Part shown: piece by piece, positions 26,774 to 36,600 of the stretch
Layout of the letters: each line of letters opens with the position of its first letter
Position numbering within the stretch: the first letter of the stretch is position 1
Source: Cryobacterium lactosi
GTDB taxonomy: Bacteria; Actinomycetota; Actinomycetes; Actinomycetales; Microbacteriaceae
Length of the DNA stretch: 44,306 bases
Assembly (NCBI RefSeq): GCF_004403945.1
Contig: NZ_SOHM01000033.1
Span: forward strand, 1 to 44,306
Reading direction: 5' to 3'
The notes under the pieces: generated by a model
What the model was told of the DNA's origin: nothing
What the model saw: the letters and a program-made list of their open reading frames with translations, nothing else
Database searches by the model: none
Translations under genes and position numbers: made by a program

Positions 26774-28636
26774 ATGATTGGCATTACCAAGTGTCGCCCC
26801 GGGCGACGACAATCAGATGAGTCCGGCGTTGCGCTCGTCGCTGTCATCGGCCTTGCGATGGTGATGCTGCTGATGGTTGCAACAGTTCTCAGTTTGTCAA
26901 CAAGTGGTCTGGTGAAGGCCCGGAATGACCAAGACTGGAACGCGGCTTTATCGGCGGCCTATGCCGGGGTTGACGAGTACGCGAGCCGTCTGTCGAACGA
27001 CAGTACGTATCAGAAGTATGGCAATCCGGCAGCGGCATTCACCGTCAGTTCAGGCAGCGCACTAACAACCAACCTGCCTGGCGTCGCGAGTGTGAATGCC
27101 GCATTCGGCATCAGCGCCGGTGGCACTTGGGCGAGCCTTGCCGGGGCCTCTACCCGGGCCTCCTTTCGCTATGAAGTAGACAATTCGGACTACTCCGCCC
27201 AAGGTGTTGTCAGGATCCGTTCGACAGGTCGGGTGGGTAGCGAGACGCGGAGCGTAATCGCCAACCTCAAGCAGAAAGGATTTATCAATTACGTCTACTT
27301 CACCGACTACGAGCTACTAGACCCGGCCACGACCACTGTCGCGTGCGTTCCAAGCCACGCGTCCACGACCGTGGTCTCAGGCTCACGGCACAACGTGGGG
27401 TGTGTAGAAATTGCGTTTGGAGCCTCCGACGAGGTCACCGGGCCAGTCCATTCCAACGACACGCTCAAAGTCTGTGCTTCGTCCTTCGACGGCAAAGTAA
27501 CGTCGAGTAACACTCCGCTCTACACCAATGGAGGAGGGTGCTCGACCACGGACTGGGGCACCGGAGTTTCTGGCCCGGTGCCGGGTGGAGTGCTGACGCT
27601 ACCGCTTACAAACGGAAGCATGGCTGACGAAACCAGGAATGACCTATCTGCACTCGTCCCCCGACCTGGCTGTATGTACACGGGCCCGACGACAATCACC
27701 TTCACGTCCGACGGAAAGATGCGAGTGATCTCACCCTGGACTCGGGTGACGAGACCGACTCTGAACACCAGCGTCGCCAACTCCGACCCGCTGCCGGCTG
27801 CGTGCGGCGCGCTGGCGGACCTCAGGTCATCGGCAGGCGCATTGATTTCGGTCCCAAACGAGAACCTCATCTTCATACAAAACGTTCAGACATCACCAAC
27901 GAATCCGAACTACTGGAATCTGGCGGCCACACCACCGGCTGCGCCGGCAGGCTTCACCTGTACAGACACGGGCGCGGACTCTGGCTGGAAGTTTCAGTAC
28001 CCAGCTTCATCTCCAATCGCCTTTCAGTACCCGATAGCTGGTGAGGTCACACCGCCCTCATCCACACCGGCCTCACCGGCATACAAATGCACCAACGGGG
28101 ATGTCTACGTAAAAGGCGTTCTAAACGCTGCGGTGACCGTTGCGGCGCAGAACAACGTTTACATCACTGGCGATCTCAGCTATCAGGATGCGGCAACGAA
28201 TGTGCTGGGTCTTGTCGCCCAGAACACCGTCTGGGTTTGGAATCCCATGAAGTCGTGCACGGGTACTTTCAGCTTCGCGACCGGAAGTCGCCGAACCTGT
28301 ACCGCGATGCCCCCGACGGACGCGACCCCAGGCGAGCGTCTAATTCAAGCTGCCATCCTCGCTGTTGGACACACGTTTCAAGTTCAGAATTTTGATACAG
28401 GCGGTGACCGAGGCGACCTTAGAGTGATGGGTGCAATCGCGCAGACCTACCGAGGCCCTGTCAAATTCAACAACGGCTCGATCATCAATGGGTACGACAA
28501 GATCTACACGTATGACACGCGCCTTCTCACTATCGCACCTCCTAAATTCCTTGCGCCCACGTCAACAACCTACGGAATCACCCAGTTCGCCGATGTCGCG
28601 GCGGCATTCAAGTCCGATGGAAGTACGGGACCGTGA
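26774..28636 (+). CDS. Large PilX-like pilus-associated protein
   Basis: Protein of 620 residues. Near the N-terminus is SGVALVAVIGLAMVMLLMVATVL, the PilX-type hydrophobic helix that often lacks the +5 glutamate, followed by NDQDWNAALSAAYAGVDEYASRL, the conserved WNAALSAAxAGVDxY segment of PilX-like proteins. The long remainder has ten cysteines, a central Gly/Ser/Thr/Pro-rich part, and a region at about 430-500 whose NAAVTVAAQNNVYITGDL resembles a right-handed beta-helix turn. GAAGGAGG precedes the ATG. Its stop overlaps pilD by four bases (GTGA). It is likely surface-exposed and a candidate adhesin or tip subunit; adhesion is inferred from size, cysteines and position only. Confidence 0.75.
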   Translation: MIGITKCRPGRRQSDESGVALVAVIGLAMVMLLMVATVLSLSTSGLVKARNDQDWNAALSAAYAGVDEYASRLSNDSTYQKYGNPAAAFTVSSGSALTTNLPGVASVNAAFGISAGGTWASLAGASTRASFRYEVDNSDYSAQGVVRIRSTGRVGSETRSVIANLKQKGFINYVYFTDYELLDPATTTVACVPSHASTTVVSGSRHNVGCVEIAFGASDEVTGPVHSNDTLKVCASSFDGKVTSSNTPLYTNGGGCSTTDWGTGVSGPVPGGVLTLPLTNGSMADETRNDLSALVPRPGCMYTGPTTITFTSDGKMRVISPWTRVTRPTLNTSVANSDPLPAACGALADLRSSAGALISVPNENLIFIQNVQTSPTNPNYWNLAATPPAAPAGFTCTDTGADSGWKFQYPASSPIAFQYPIAGEVTPPSSTPASPAYKCTNGDVYVKGVLNAAVTVAAQNNVYITGDLSYQDAATNVLGLVAQNTVWVWNPMKSCTGTFSFATGSRRTCTAMPPTDATPGERLIQAAILAVGHTFQVQNFDTGGDRGDLRVMGAIAQTYRGPVKFNNGSIINGYDKIYTYDTRLLTIAPPKFLAPTSTTYGITQFADVAAAFKSDGSTGP

Positions 28637-29469
28637 CATTCATCCCTAACGGCCCAAACCCGGTGTATCTCACCGTCGTCGGCATCCTCGGTTTGATGAT
28701 TGGCTCGTTCGTGAATGTCATCGTTTACCGCGTGCCTGCCGGTCTGTCCATCGTGTCGCCACCGAGCGCATGCCCTCGCTGCGGTGCAGGCATCAGCCCC
28801 AGGGACAACGTGCCGGTACTCTCCTGGCTCGTGTTGCGCGGCAAGTGCCGATCGTGCAAGACCGCAATCTCGACACGGTACCCATTGGTGGAATTGGGCA
28901 CGGGAATCGCCTTTGCGGCAGTGTCGGCCTGGCTCCTCGCGACAGCGGCCGACGACGGCATGCTCGCCGGAAGCCTCACTCTGGTGGCTTTCTTGTATCT
29001 TGCGACCGTGAGTATCGCTCTCGCGCTGATCGATATCGACGTGCATCGGCTGCCGAACTCCATCGTGCTACCGGCGTACGTCGTCGGTGCTGTACTTCTC
29101 GGCGGTGCGGGTCTTGCGTCCGGCGACCTGGGGTCGCTAGTTCGAGCAGGGATAGGACTTGCCGTTCTGTGGGTGGCGTATCTCGGTATGGCGCTCGCGT
29201 ATCCAGGCGGAATGGGCTTCGGCGACGTCAAACTTGCCGGCGTCCTGGGCCTTTTTCTCGGCTATCTCGGCTGGGGCGAATTTGCGGTCGGTGCGTTCGC
29301 TGCGTTCCTGCTTGGCGGTCTCTTCGGCCTGGCACTGCTCGTGACTCGCCGCGCCAACCGCAAGAGCGGCATCCCATTCGGGCCGTGGATGCTGGCCGGC
29401 GCCTGGGTCGGGATCTTCCTGGGAGCGCCTTTGTGGAACGGCTACCTGTCCCTTCTCGGAGTTGTGTAG
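28633..29469 (+). CDS. pilD: Prepilin peptidase PilD
   Basis: Bifunctional prepilin leader peptidase / N-methyltransferase (A24 family), 278 residues, integral membrane. The N-terminal domain has two CxxC pairs (CPRCG at 47-50, CRSC at 72-75) that bind zinc. The catalytic aspartates lie in IDIDVHRLPN (about 134-136) and GFGDVKLAG (about 198). About seven to eight hydrophobic spans follow. The start is GTG, overlapping the preceding TGA as GTGA, so it is translationally coupled to the PilX-like gene. It should process PilA and the minor pilins; no other A24 peptidase is in the window. Confidence 0.93.
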   Translation: MTFIPNGPNPVYLTVVGILGLMIGSFVNVIVYRVPAGLSIVSPPSACPRCGAGISPRDNVPVLSWLVLRGKCRSCKTAISTRYPLVELGTGIAFAAVSAWLLATAADDGMLAGSLTLVAFLYLATVSIALALIDIDVHRLPNSIVLPAYVVGAVLLGGAGLASGDLGSLVRAGIGLAVLWVAYLGMALAYPGGMGFGDVKLAGVLGLFLGYLGWGEFAVGAFAAFLLGGLFGLALLVTRRANRKSGIPFGPWMLAGAWVGIFLGAPLWNGYLSLLGVV

Positions 29470-29507
29470 CAATGAACAAGATCAACAGCAGTGAAGGAGC
29501 GTAAATC

Positions 29508-30557
29508 GTGGCAACAAGCATCGTAGGGGTGGACATAGGCAGCTCGATGCTGCGCGCTGTCGAAGTGGCCGATGCCGGGTCGTCCAGGCCCACGATGCTG
29601 CGGTACTTCCAGGTGCCGCTTCCGGCGGGTGCCGTCAGCAGCGGCGAAGTCATCGAACCCAACACCGTCGCTGCGGCGCTCCGGCAGCTCTGGTCAAACG
29701 GCGGATTCAAGAGCCGGAAGGTTGTGTTGGGCGTGGGCAACCAGCGGGTGCTTGCCCGCGACCTCAGCGTGCCAAAGATGTCGCTGGCACGCATCCGCGA
29801 GTCCCTGCCATTCGAGGTGCAGGAAATGCTTCCTATCCCCGTGGCCGACGCCCTTCTCGACTTCTATCCGATCGCCGAGGTCGCGGGCGAGAACGGTCCC
29901 ATGGTGCGGGGGCTGCTCATCGCGGCCGTCAAAGCTGCCGTGCTCGCGAACGTCAACACCACCGAGCTCGCCGGCCTCACCACAACGGACGTCGACCTGA
30001 TCCCGTTTGCCTTGAGCCGGGTTCTGATCTCCCGGCCGCAGGTGGCCGGAACGGTAGCCCTCGTCGACATCGGCGGAAGCACCACCAGCGTTGTCATAGC
30101 CATCGACGGAGTGCCTCAATTCATGCGTGTCATCGCCACCGGCGGAGACGACATCACAGAAGCTCTGAGCGCCATCAGCACCCCGGAAACGGAGCCGCCG
30201 GAAGACGTAAAGCAGCGCCTCGGCTTAGCCACCGGCCCGGTGGCGGCAGCTGACAAACGCGCGGTCGAAACCATTTACAAGGTCGCGAGTGAACAACTGA
30301 CGAGCCTGCGCAATACCATCAACTATTTCGTCAATACCCGGCCGATCGATGCTGTGCACAAGATCCTGGTGAGTGGCGGCGGCGCCCAGCTCGGCGGCCT
30401 TCCTGAGGCTCTGGCAGAAATCACGGGACTCACGGTAGAGGTAGCAGACCCCTTCAGCACGGTCGCATTGGGCCGGGGGCTCAGCCTCGAGGAGCTGCAC
30501 AGGAACGGTTCTGAGTTCGCCGTCGCGCTCGGACTCGCCCTAGGTCGTGCAGCATGA
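29508..30557 (+). CDS. pilM: Type IV pilus assembly protein PilM
   Basis: Actin-like cytoplasmic ATPase of 349 residues. Phosphate-1 motif GVDIGSSMLRAVEV is at residues 7-20, phosphate-2 motif VALVDIGGSTTSVVI near 185-200, and the adenosine motif ILVSGGGAQLGGL near 287-300. The segment AALRQLWSNGGFKSRKVVLG matches PilM. PilM binds the cytoplasmic tail of PilN, and in diderms links to PilB. The GTG start is preceded by GAAGGAG. Its stop overlaps pilN's ATG by four bases. It begins the pilMNO alignment subcluster. Confidence 0.93.
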   Translation: MATSIVGVDIGSSMLRAVEVADAGSSRPTMLRYFQVPLPAGAVSSGEVIEPNTVAAALRQLWSNGGFKSRKVVLGVGNQRVLARDLSVPKMSLARIRESLPFEVQEMLPIPVADALLDFYPIAEVAGENGPMVRGLLIAAVKAAVLANVNTTELAGLTTTDVDLIPFALSRVLISRPQVAGTVALVDIGGSTTSVVIAIDGVPQFMRVIATGGDDITEALSAISTPETEPPEDVKQRLGLATGPVAAADKRAVETIYKVASEQLTSLRNTINYFVNTRPIDAVHKILVSGGGAQLGGLPEALAEITGLTVEVADPFSTVALGRGLSLEELHRNGSEFAVALGLALGRAA

Positions 30558-31216
30558 GCCGCGCGGGGAAGGCTGGCGCCCTGGTCATTGGTGGCGAGCC
30601 CTGGGTAGACCTACTCCCGCCCGAAGTGCACCGGCAGCGCCAAGCCAAGGCCGTGCGACGTCGACTCGGGCTGGGTGTCATCGGGGTGGTCGCGATCACC
30701 ATCGTGGGCACCGGGGCGTCGGTTGCATTAGCCATCACGGCTCAGACCCAGCTGGCCAGCCAGCAGGCGCTGACATCGGGTCTCATCTCCGATCAGGGCC
30801 AGTACATGGAAGTACGCATTGTGCAGGGCGAAGTTGACCTGGTCACGGCGGCGCAGCAGGTTGGAGTGTCGACCGAAATCAACTGGAAGCAGTACCTGGA
30901 AGGCGTTCAGGCGATTCTTCCTCCCAGCGTGACCATCAGTACGGTTGCCGTGGACTCGGCGTCGCCGCTGGCCCTATATGGGCAGCCCACAGCACCGTTG
31001 CAAGGGGCTCGTGTGGCAACCGTGTCGTTCACCGCGGAGAGTGCCGTGCTGCCAGACGTGCCCACCTGGTTGGACTCCTTGGCCACTCTGCCGGGATATG
31101 CCGACGCGTTGCCAGGATCCGTGACACGGGCAGAAAGCGGTGTCTACACCGTCGCCATCACCATGCACGTCAACGACGATGCCTACGCACAGCGCTTCGT
31201 CATCGAGGGGAAGTAG
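30554..31216 (+). CDS. pilN: Type IV pilus assembly protein PilN
   Basis: Bitopic membrane protein of 220 residues. The cytoplasmic N-terminus holds GGEPWVDLLPPEVHRQRQ, a version of the INLLP-type PilM-binding motif. A transmembrane helix follows (about 36-58), then a coiled-coil/ferredoxin-like periplasm-side domain. WKQYLEGVQAILPPSVTIST is typical of PilN. It pairs with PilO. The ATGA overlap with pilM and the 2-base gap to pilO indicate one operon. Monoderm homologues have this role without a secretin. Confidence 0.88.
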   Translation: MSRAGKAGALVIGGEPWVDLLPPEVHRQRQAKAVRRRLGLGVIGVVAITIVGTGASVALAITAQTQLASQQALTSGLISDQGQYMEVRIVQGEVDLVTAAQQVGVSTEINWKQYLEGVQAILPPSVTISTVAVDSASPLALYGQPTAPLQGARVATVSFTAESAVLPDVPTWLDSLATLPGYADALPGSVTRAESGVYTVAITMHVNDDAYAQRFVIEGK

Positions 31217-31218
31217 TC

Positions 31219-31941
31219 ATGGATAAGAACCGCTTGTGGCTGATCGGCTCCGTGCTCGTGATGGTCTTTGTGCTCGTCGGAGGTGTTTTCCTGGGAATCC
31301 AGCCGCAACTTGCGGCAGCTGCAACGGCCAACGAGCAACGTGTCAGCGTTGAAGCGTCGAATGCCGGCCAGGCTGCGGTGCTCGACCAGCTCAAGAAGGA
31401 CTTCGACGACATCGGCACCCTTAAGGCGGAGCTGGCCCCGCTCAGCGCATCCGTGCCCTCGGGCACCATGATGCCCGCGTTCGTCAAGCAGCTCGACACG
31501 CTCGCCGGCTCGACGCAGGTGACGCTGGATGGATTCACTGTCTCGGATGCGACACCGTATGCGCCTGTGGAGGCTCCCGCTGCCGTTGTCGATTCGGAAG
31601 CCGGGTCAACGGCGACTCCAACGCCCGCACCCGCGCCGATCGATGCGGCGACTGTGCCGACGGCCGGCGTGCCCCCGGTGACGAGCGCGCAGATCACCGC
31701 GGAGAACTTCGCATCGTTGGCCGTGACGGTGACGGTAAGCGGGGGGTACGCAAACGCGCTCAGTTTCGTCAACGGGCTGCAGACCGGTGAGCGCTTGTTC
31801 CTCGTGTCCGGTCTCACCACCACGACCAAGGCCCCTGCGGTGGGAGAGGCAAGTTCGGGACTGGTCACTGCGGTGATCTCCGGGCTGGTCTACGTGCTGG
31901 TGCCTGCCGCGGACGCGGCTGTGGCCCCGGCCGCCGGTTAG
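31219..31941 (+). CDS. pilO: Type IV pilus assembly protein PilO
   Basis: Bitopic membrane protein of 240 residues. A transmembrane helix at residues 7-29 is followed by a coiled coil (about 30-80), then an unusual Pro/Ala/Thr-rich stretch around residues 115-155, then the second half of the domain (SLAVTVTVSGGYANALSFVN, the PilO/GspM-like ferredoxin fold). The linker is not normal for PilO and may be flexible. It closes the pilMNO subcluster. No PilP or secretin PilQ follows, as expected for a monoderm cell. Confidence 0.85.
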   Translation: MDKNRLWLIGSVLVMVFVLVGGVFLGIQPQLAAAATANEQRVSVEASNAGQAAVLDQLKKDFDDIGTLKAELAPLSASVPSGTMMPAFVKQLDTLAGSTQVTLDGFTVSDATPYAPVEAPAAVVDSEAGSTATPTPAPAPIDAATVPTAGVPPVTSAQITAENFASLAVTVTVSGGYANALSFVNGLQTGERLFLVSGLTTTTKAPAVGEASSGLVTAVISGLVYVLVPAADAAVAPAAG

Positions 31942-32095
31942 GAGACACTTCGAGTTTCACCACTAACTGCCCTCGAAATGTTCTCCGGGGCTGGTCGACG
32001 CGCGTTTTGCGCCCCGCGCTTCCGGCGACTTTGCGCGCCTGATTGCTACAGTGGCAGCACAGAGCTACGGCCACGAGGCTCACGAGGAGTGCAGC

Positions 32096-33115
32096 ATGAC
32101 CGACACGACCCCCAACGAGGGACACAAGAACGACAACCCGGATGCTCCCACTGAGCACTTCGACACCCCCAACGACACCAACCCGGAGCCGACCACGGTC
32201 GCCGACCCGAGCAAGCCGGTCGACGAGATCGTGAGCGAACCGGTCGTGGAGACGTCGACGCCCGACGCTGCGCCCGAGCCCGCCTACGTTCCCGGCGAGC
32301 CCATCGACTACGAACCGGCCACTCCCGTCACGGCATCCGCTTCGGAGGCGCCGACCGAGAAGGTCGAACGTCTCATCGTTGAGCCCACCCCGGCCGAGGT
32401 CGCCCGCGATGAAGCCGTTGCGGAGCAGAAGGACTACACGCCCACCTACGTTCCCGCGCAGGGCGTCGCAATCCCCGCGACCGCGCAGCCCACCGTGCAG
32501 CAGCCGGTGCAGCCCACGCAGCAGCAGCAGACCCAGCAGTTCGCGCCGAGCCCGGTTTACGTCACCGCGCCCACCCCGCCCAAGACCCAGGGCAACCGGG
32601 CCGCCGGCATCCTCATCGGCCTGATCGCCACCGCGGTATTCGGCGCGGTCTACGCACTCATCGCGTTCTTCATCTCCGCCGCAGGCGCGGCCACCGTCGC
32701 CGACGCCACCGCCCGGTTCACCGACTTCCTGGTGCTGCCGGTCTTCTACGTGCCGGTGATCTTCTTCTTCCTGGCCTTCGCCCTCCTGGTCGCGGTGCTC
32801 AACCGCGCCGGCTGGTGGGCCTACGTGCTCGGCGGCTTCCTCGTCGCCGTGGTGGTCTACTTCTCCTACATCGGCGGCGCCCTGCTGTCGGTCCAGGCCT
32901 GGAACCTGACCGCCGCCGAAGCCGCCCGCTTCGTGAGCACCCAGTGGCTGAACCCCGGCGCGATCGCCGCAGCCATCGTGGCCCGCGAGGTGCCGATCTG
33001 GTTCGGCGCCTGGATCTCCCGCCGCGGACGCAGCGTCACGGCGAAGAACATCGCCGCCAAGGCCGACTACGAGCGTCAGCTTGCCGAAGGACCGCAGCTC
33101 GCTCGTCCGGCCTAA
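32096..33115 (+). CDS. Membrane protein with acidic Pro/Thr/Gln-rich N-terminus, upstream of the type VII ATPase
   Basis: Protein of 339 residues. Residues 1-165 are low-complexity, acidic and rich in Pro, Thr, Glu and Gln (QPTQQQQTQQFAPSP), likely disordered and cytoplasmic. Residues about 170-312 hold four hydrophobic spans, followed by a basic C-terminal tail (SRRGRSVTAKNIAAKADYER). GAGGAG before the ATG at 32096 fixes the start; a longer frame from 32051 has no ribosome site. It lies 155 bases past pilO, so it probably starts a new unit. No known domain is recognised. Its collinearity with the FHA-FtsK ATPase makes it a candidate accessory factor for secretion. Confidence 0.7.
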   Translation: MTDTTPNEGHKNDNPDAPTEHFDTPNDTNPEPTTVADPSKPVDEIVSEPVVETSTPDAAPEPAYVPGEPIDYEPATPVTASASEAPTEKVERLIVEPTPAEVARDEAVAEQKDYTPTYVPAQGVAIPATAQPTVQQPVQPTQQQQTQQFAPSPVYVTAPTPPKTQGNRAAGILIGLIATAVFGAVYALIAFFISAAGAATVADATARFTDFLVLPVFYVPVIFFFLAFALLVAVLNRAGWWAYVLGGFLVAVVVYFSYIGGALLSVQAWNLTAAEAARFVSTQWLNPGAIAAAIVAREVPIWFGAWISRRGRSVTAKNIAAKADYERQLAEGPQLARPA

Positions 33116-33145
33116 CCACCGGCAGGGCAGTGCGGGGGGAGCACA

Positions 33146-33634
33146 ATGCGCGACTACCAGAAATACGCGACCATCGTCGCGGTATTCGCGACCGTGCTCT
33201 ACGCCGCGCTGCTCGTGGCCGCGTTCGGCCTGATCAGCCTGGCCACCAACCTCGACGTGATCGCCGACCGCTCGGCCGGCCCGCTGGTGGGCCCCACCAT
33301 GACGGCCGTCGCCGTTGTGCTGGTGCTGATCATGCTGATCACCCTCGGCGTCGCCACCCCACCCGACAAGCAACGTGTCGTGGTGGGGTTTGCCGTTGCC
33401 ACCGGCATCGCCGCATACGGCCTGTTCATCGCCACCGGCGCCATCCTCGTGGCCGCCGGCAACGGTGACCCGTTCGGGGCGCTGCTCTTCGCCGGCGGCA
33501 TGCTGGCCAGCCCGTTCGCCCTCACCGTGGCGCTGCTGGCCTTCATCGTGGCCCTGATCTACTCGATCCTGCTGGCCTCGCACTACGGCGAAAACGGCCG
33601 CCCGCTCTGGCCGTGGGAACGCCGCGGCGAATAG
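33146..33634 (+). CDS. Four-span small membrane protein upstream of the type VII ATPase
   Basis: Integral membrane protein of 162 residues with about four hydrophobic spans (around 7-35, 50-70, 78-103, 115-142) and a short basic C-terminus (PLWPWERRGE). GGGGGAGC precedes the ATG at 33146. Gaps are 30 bases upstream and 51 bases to the ATPase gene, all on one strand, consistent with an operon. I do not recognise the family. Its role in secretion is inferred from position only. Confidence 0.7.
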   Translation: MRDYQKYATIVAVFATVLYAALLVAAFGLISLATNLDVIADRSAGPLVGPTMTAVAVVLVLIMLITLGVATPPDKQRVVVGFAVATGIAAYGLFIATGAILVAAGNGDPFGALLFAGGMLASPFALTVALLAFIVALIYSILLASHYGENGRPLWPWERRGE

Positions 33635-33685
33635 CACCACCGGCACGTGATCCTGCTCCGACCGCAGTACTGAAATAGGGACTGA

Positions 33686-36600
33686 ATGCGCCTCAAGCTC
33701 ACCCTGGTTCGCCCCAACGGCGCCGCCAGCGACATCATCGTCACCGCGGATGCCGCGGCCACGATCTCCGAAATCGCCGGCACCATCAGCCGGGTCGACG
33801 CGCAGACCGTGCACTCGCCGGATCGGTTCCTCACCCTGCGGGCGACGCTGCCCGGTCAGAGTGTGCCGCTCACCCTGCCGCCGGACGGCCCGGTGGGGGA
33901 GGCGTGGATCGGCTCCGGCGCATCCGTGAGCCTCGCCGACGCCGGCGTGCTCTACCAGGCCCCGTCAACGTTGACGGTGCCCGCGGTTGCGCAGCTGACC
34001 GTGCTCTCCGGCCCCGACGAAGGCCGCGAGTTCCCGCTCGCGCCCGGCAGCCTGTTGGTGGGCCGCGACCCCTCCTGCGACATCGTGCTGCACGACAGCC
34101 TGGTCTCCAAGAAGCACGTGCGGCTGGAGATCGGCGACGCCGTGGAGGTCATCGACCTGGGCAGCGCCAACGGCGTCGTTGTGGACGGCGGCATCGTGGG
34201 CCGGCTGCGCATCGCCAAGACCGAACGACTGCTGCTCGGCGACTCCGAGGTGGAGATCCGCCTGCTCACCGACGCGCCGGCCCCGGAGAGCGCCCCCAAG
34301 CCCGGACCGATCTTCTTCAACCGCTCGCCCAAGGTGGAGAAACGCTACATCGGCCAGGAGTTCGTCTCGCCGGAGGTTCCCACCGAGAAGGAAGACCCGC
34401 CCTTCCCGCTGCTGGCGATGATCACCCCGCTGCTGCTCGGCGGCGCCATGTTCGCGCTCACCAAGAGCCCCACCACCCTGCTGTTCTGCCTGCTCTCCCC
34501 GGTCATGCTGATCGGCAACTTCCTCACCACCAAGAGCCGCGACAAGCGCCGCATGGCCAAGGCCGTGGCGAAGTTCGGCTCCCGCCTCGAGGTGCTCACC
34601 AATCGCCTGGCCACCGAACGGGTGATCGAGCACGAGCTGCGGCTCAAAGAATCGCCGTCCACGCTGGAGGCGCACGAACACGCGATGAACCGCGGACCGA
34701 TGCTCTGGACCCGCCGGCCCGAGCACTGGTCGTTCCTGAACGTGCGGCTCGGCTGCGGCACCATGAACTCCCGCAACACCATCTCCGACTCCAGCCGCGG
34801 CGACATGCTGCCGGAGTTCGAGGAGAAGCTCACCGAGGTGGTGAACGCCAACCGCACCCTCGACGGCGTACCCCTGATCGACAACCTCTACGACTCCGGC
34901 GCGCTCGGCATCGCCGGCTCACCCGCCCAGGCGATGGGGTCGATCAACTCGATCCTGGTGCAGCTGACCGCCCTGCACTCCCCGGCCGAACTCGTCGTGG
35001 CGTCCCTGCTCACGCCCAGCTGGTCCCGCGAGCTGGAGTGGCTCAAGTGGATGCCGCACACCTCCTCCCCGCACAGCCCCATCGAGGGCAGCCACCTCGC
35101 CGACAGCGCCGCCAGCGCCAGCGCGGTGCTCTCCAGCATCGAAGGCGTCGTCGAAGCGCGCCTCGCCCAGGCCAAGAGCCAACGCCGCGGCGCCATGGTG
35201 CAAACGGATGCCGCGCTCGAGCGCGGCGGCGAGGTCGGCTCCTCCAGCCTGAACGAGGGCACCAAATCCGCCATCCCCGCGATCGTGCTGCTCATCTCCG
35301 ACGACGTCGCCATCGACCGGGCCCGGCTGGTGCAGCTCGCCGAGATCGCCGCCGACGCCGGCGTCTACCCCATCTGGATCGGCCCGACCGTGGCCGCGCT
35401 GCCCGCCGTCTGCCGCACCTACCTGCACCTCGGCGACGAACCCGGCATCGCCACCGTGGGCTTCGTGCGCCTGGGTGAGACCATCAACAACGTCGTGACC
35501 GAACAGGTCGACTCCGCTGCCGCGCTCGACTTCGCCAAGCGGATGGCCCCGGTCATCGACGCCGGCGCCCTCGTCGCCGACGCCAGCGACCTGCCCCGCA
35601 CCGTGTCGCTGGTCACCCTGCTCGGCCACGACATGGTGGAGACCAGCGCCGCGGTCATCGACCGGTGGCAGCAGAACACTTCCATCCACGACCGAAGCGG
35701 CGGCACCCCCAAACCCCGCCGGGCCGGCAAGCTGCGCGCCATCATCGGCTCCGCCGGTGTCGACGCCATGCACCTGGACCTCCGCACCCAGGGTCCGCAC
35801 GCCCTCGTCGGCGGCACCACCGGCGCCGGAAAGAGCGAGTTCCTGCAGGCCTGGGTGCTCGGTATGGCCGCTGAGTACAGCCCCGACCGGGTCACCTTCC
35901 TGTTCGTGGATTACAAGGGCGGCTCGGCGTTCGCCGACTGCGTCACCCTGCCGCACTGCGTGGGCCTGGTCACCGACCTCAGCCCGCACCTGGTGCGGCG
36001 CGCGCTCACCAGCCTCCGCGCCGAACTGCACCACCGCGAGCACCTGCTCAACCGCAAGAAGGCCAAGGACCTGCTCGAGCTGGAGAAGCGCGGCGACCCC
36101 GACAGCCCGCCCGCCCTGGTGCTGGTCATCGACGAGTTCGCCGCCCTGGCCACCGAGGTGCCCGAGTTCGTCGACGGTGTCGTCGACATCGCCCAGCGTG
36201 GCCGCTCGCTCGGCATCCACCTGATCATGGCCACCCAGCGCCCCGCCGGCGTGATCAAGGACAACCTGCGCGCCAACACCCCGCTGCGCATCGCCCTGCG
36301 GATGGCCGACGAGTCCGACAGCACCGACGTGATCGGCACCAAGGAATCCGCGCACTTCGACCCGGCCATCCCCGGCCGCGGCGTCGCCAAGACCGGCCCC
36401 GGCCGGCTCGCCCAGTTCCAGTCCGCCTACGCCGGCGGTTGGACCAGCCGGGAACCCGAACGCGCCGGCATCGACGTGCACGAGCTGCGCTTCGGCGCCG
36501 AGAGCCGTTGGGAGGAACCCCGCGAGGTAGGCTACGTCGACGAAGACCGCGACCTGGGCCCCACCGACCAGCAACGCCTGGTCACCACCATCGTCGGCGC

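Noticed and set aside
31865..33814. 649-codon minus-strand open frame across two membrane-protein genes
   Set aside because: The plus-strand frames have ribosome sites, membrane spans and tight spacing; the antisense product is low-complexity Gly/Arg/Asp.
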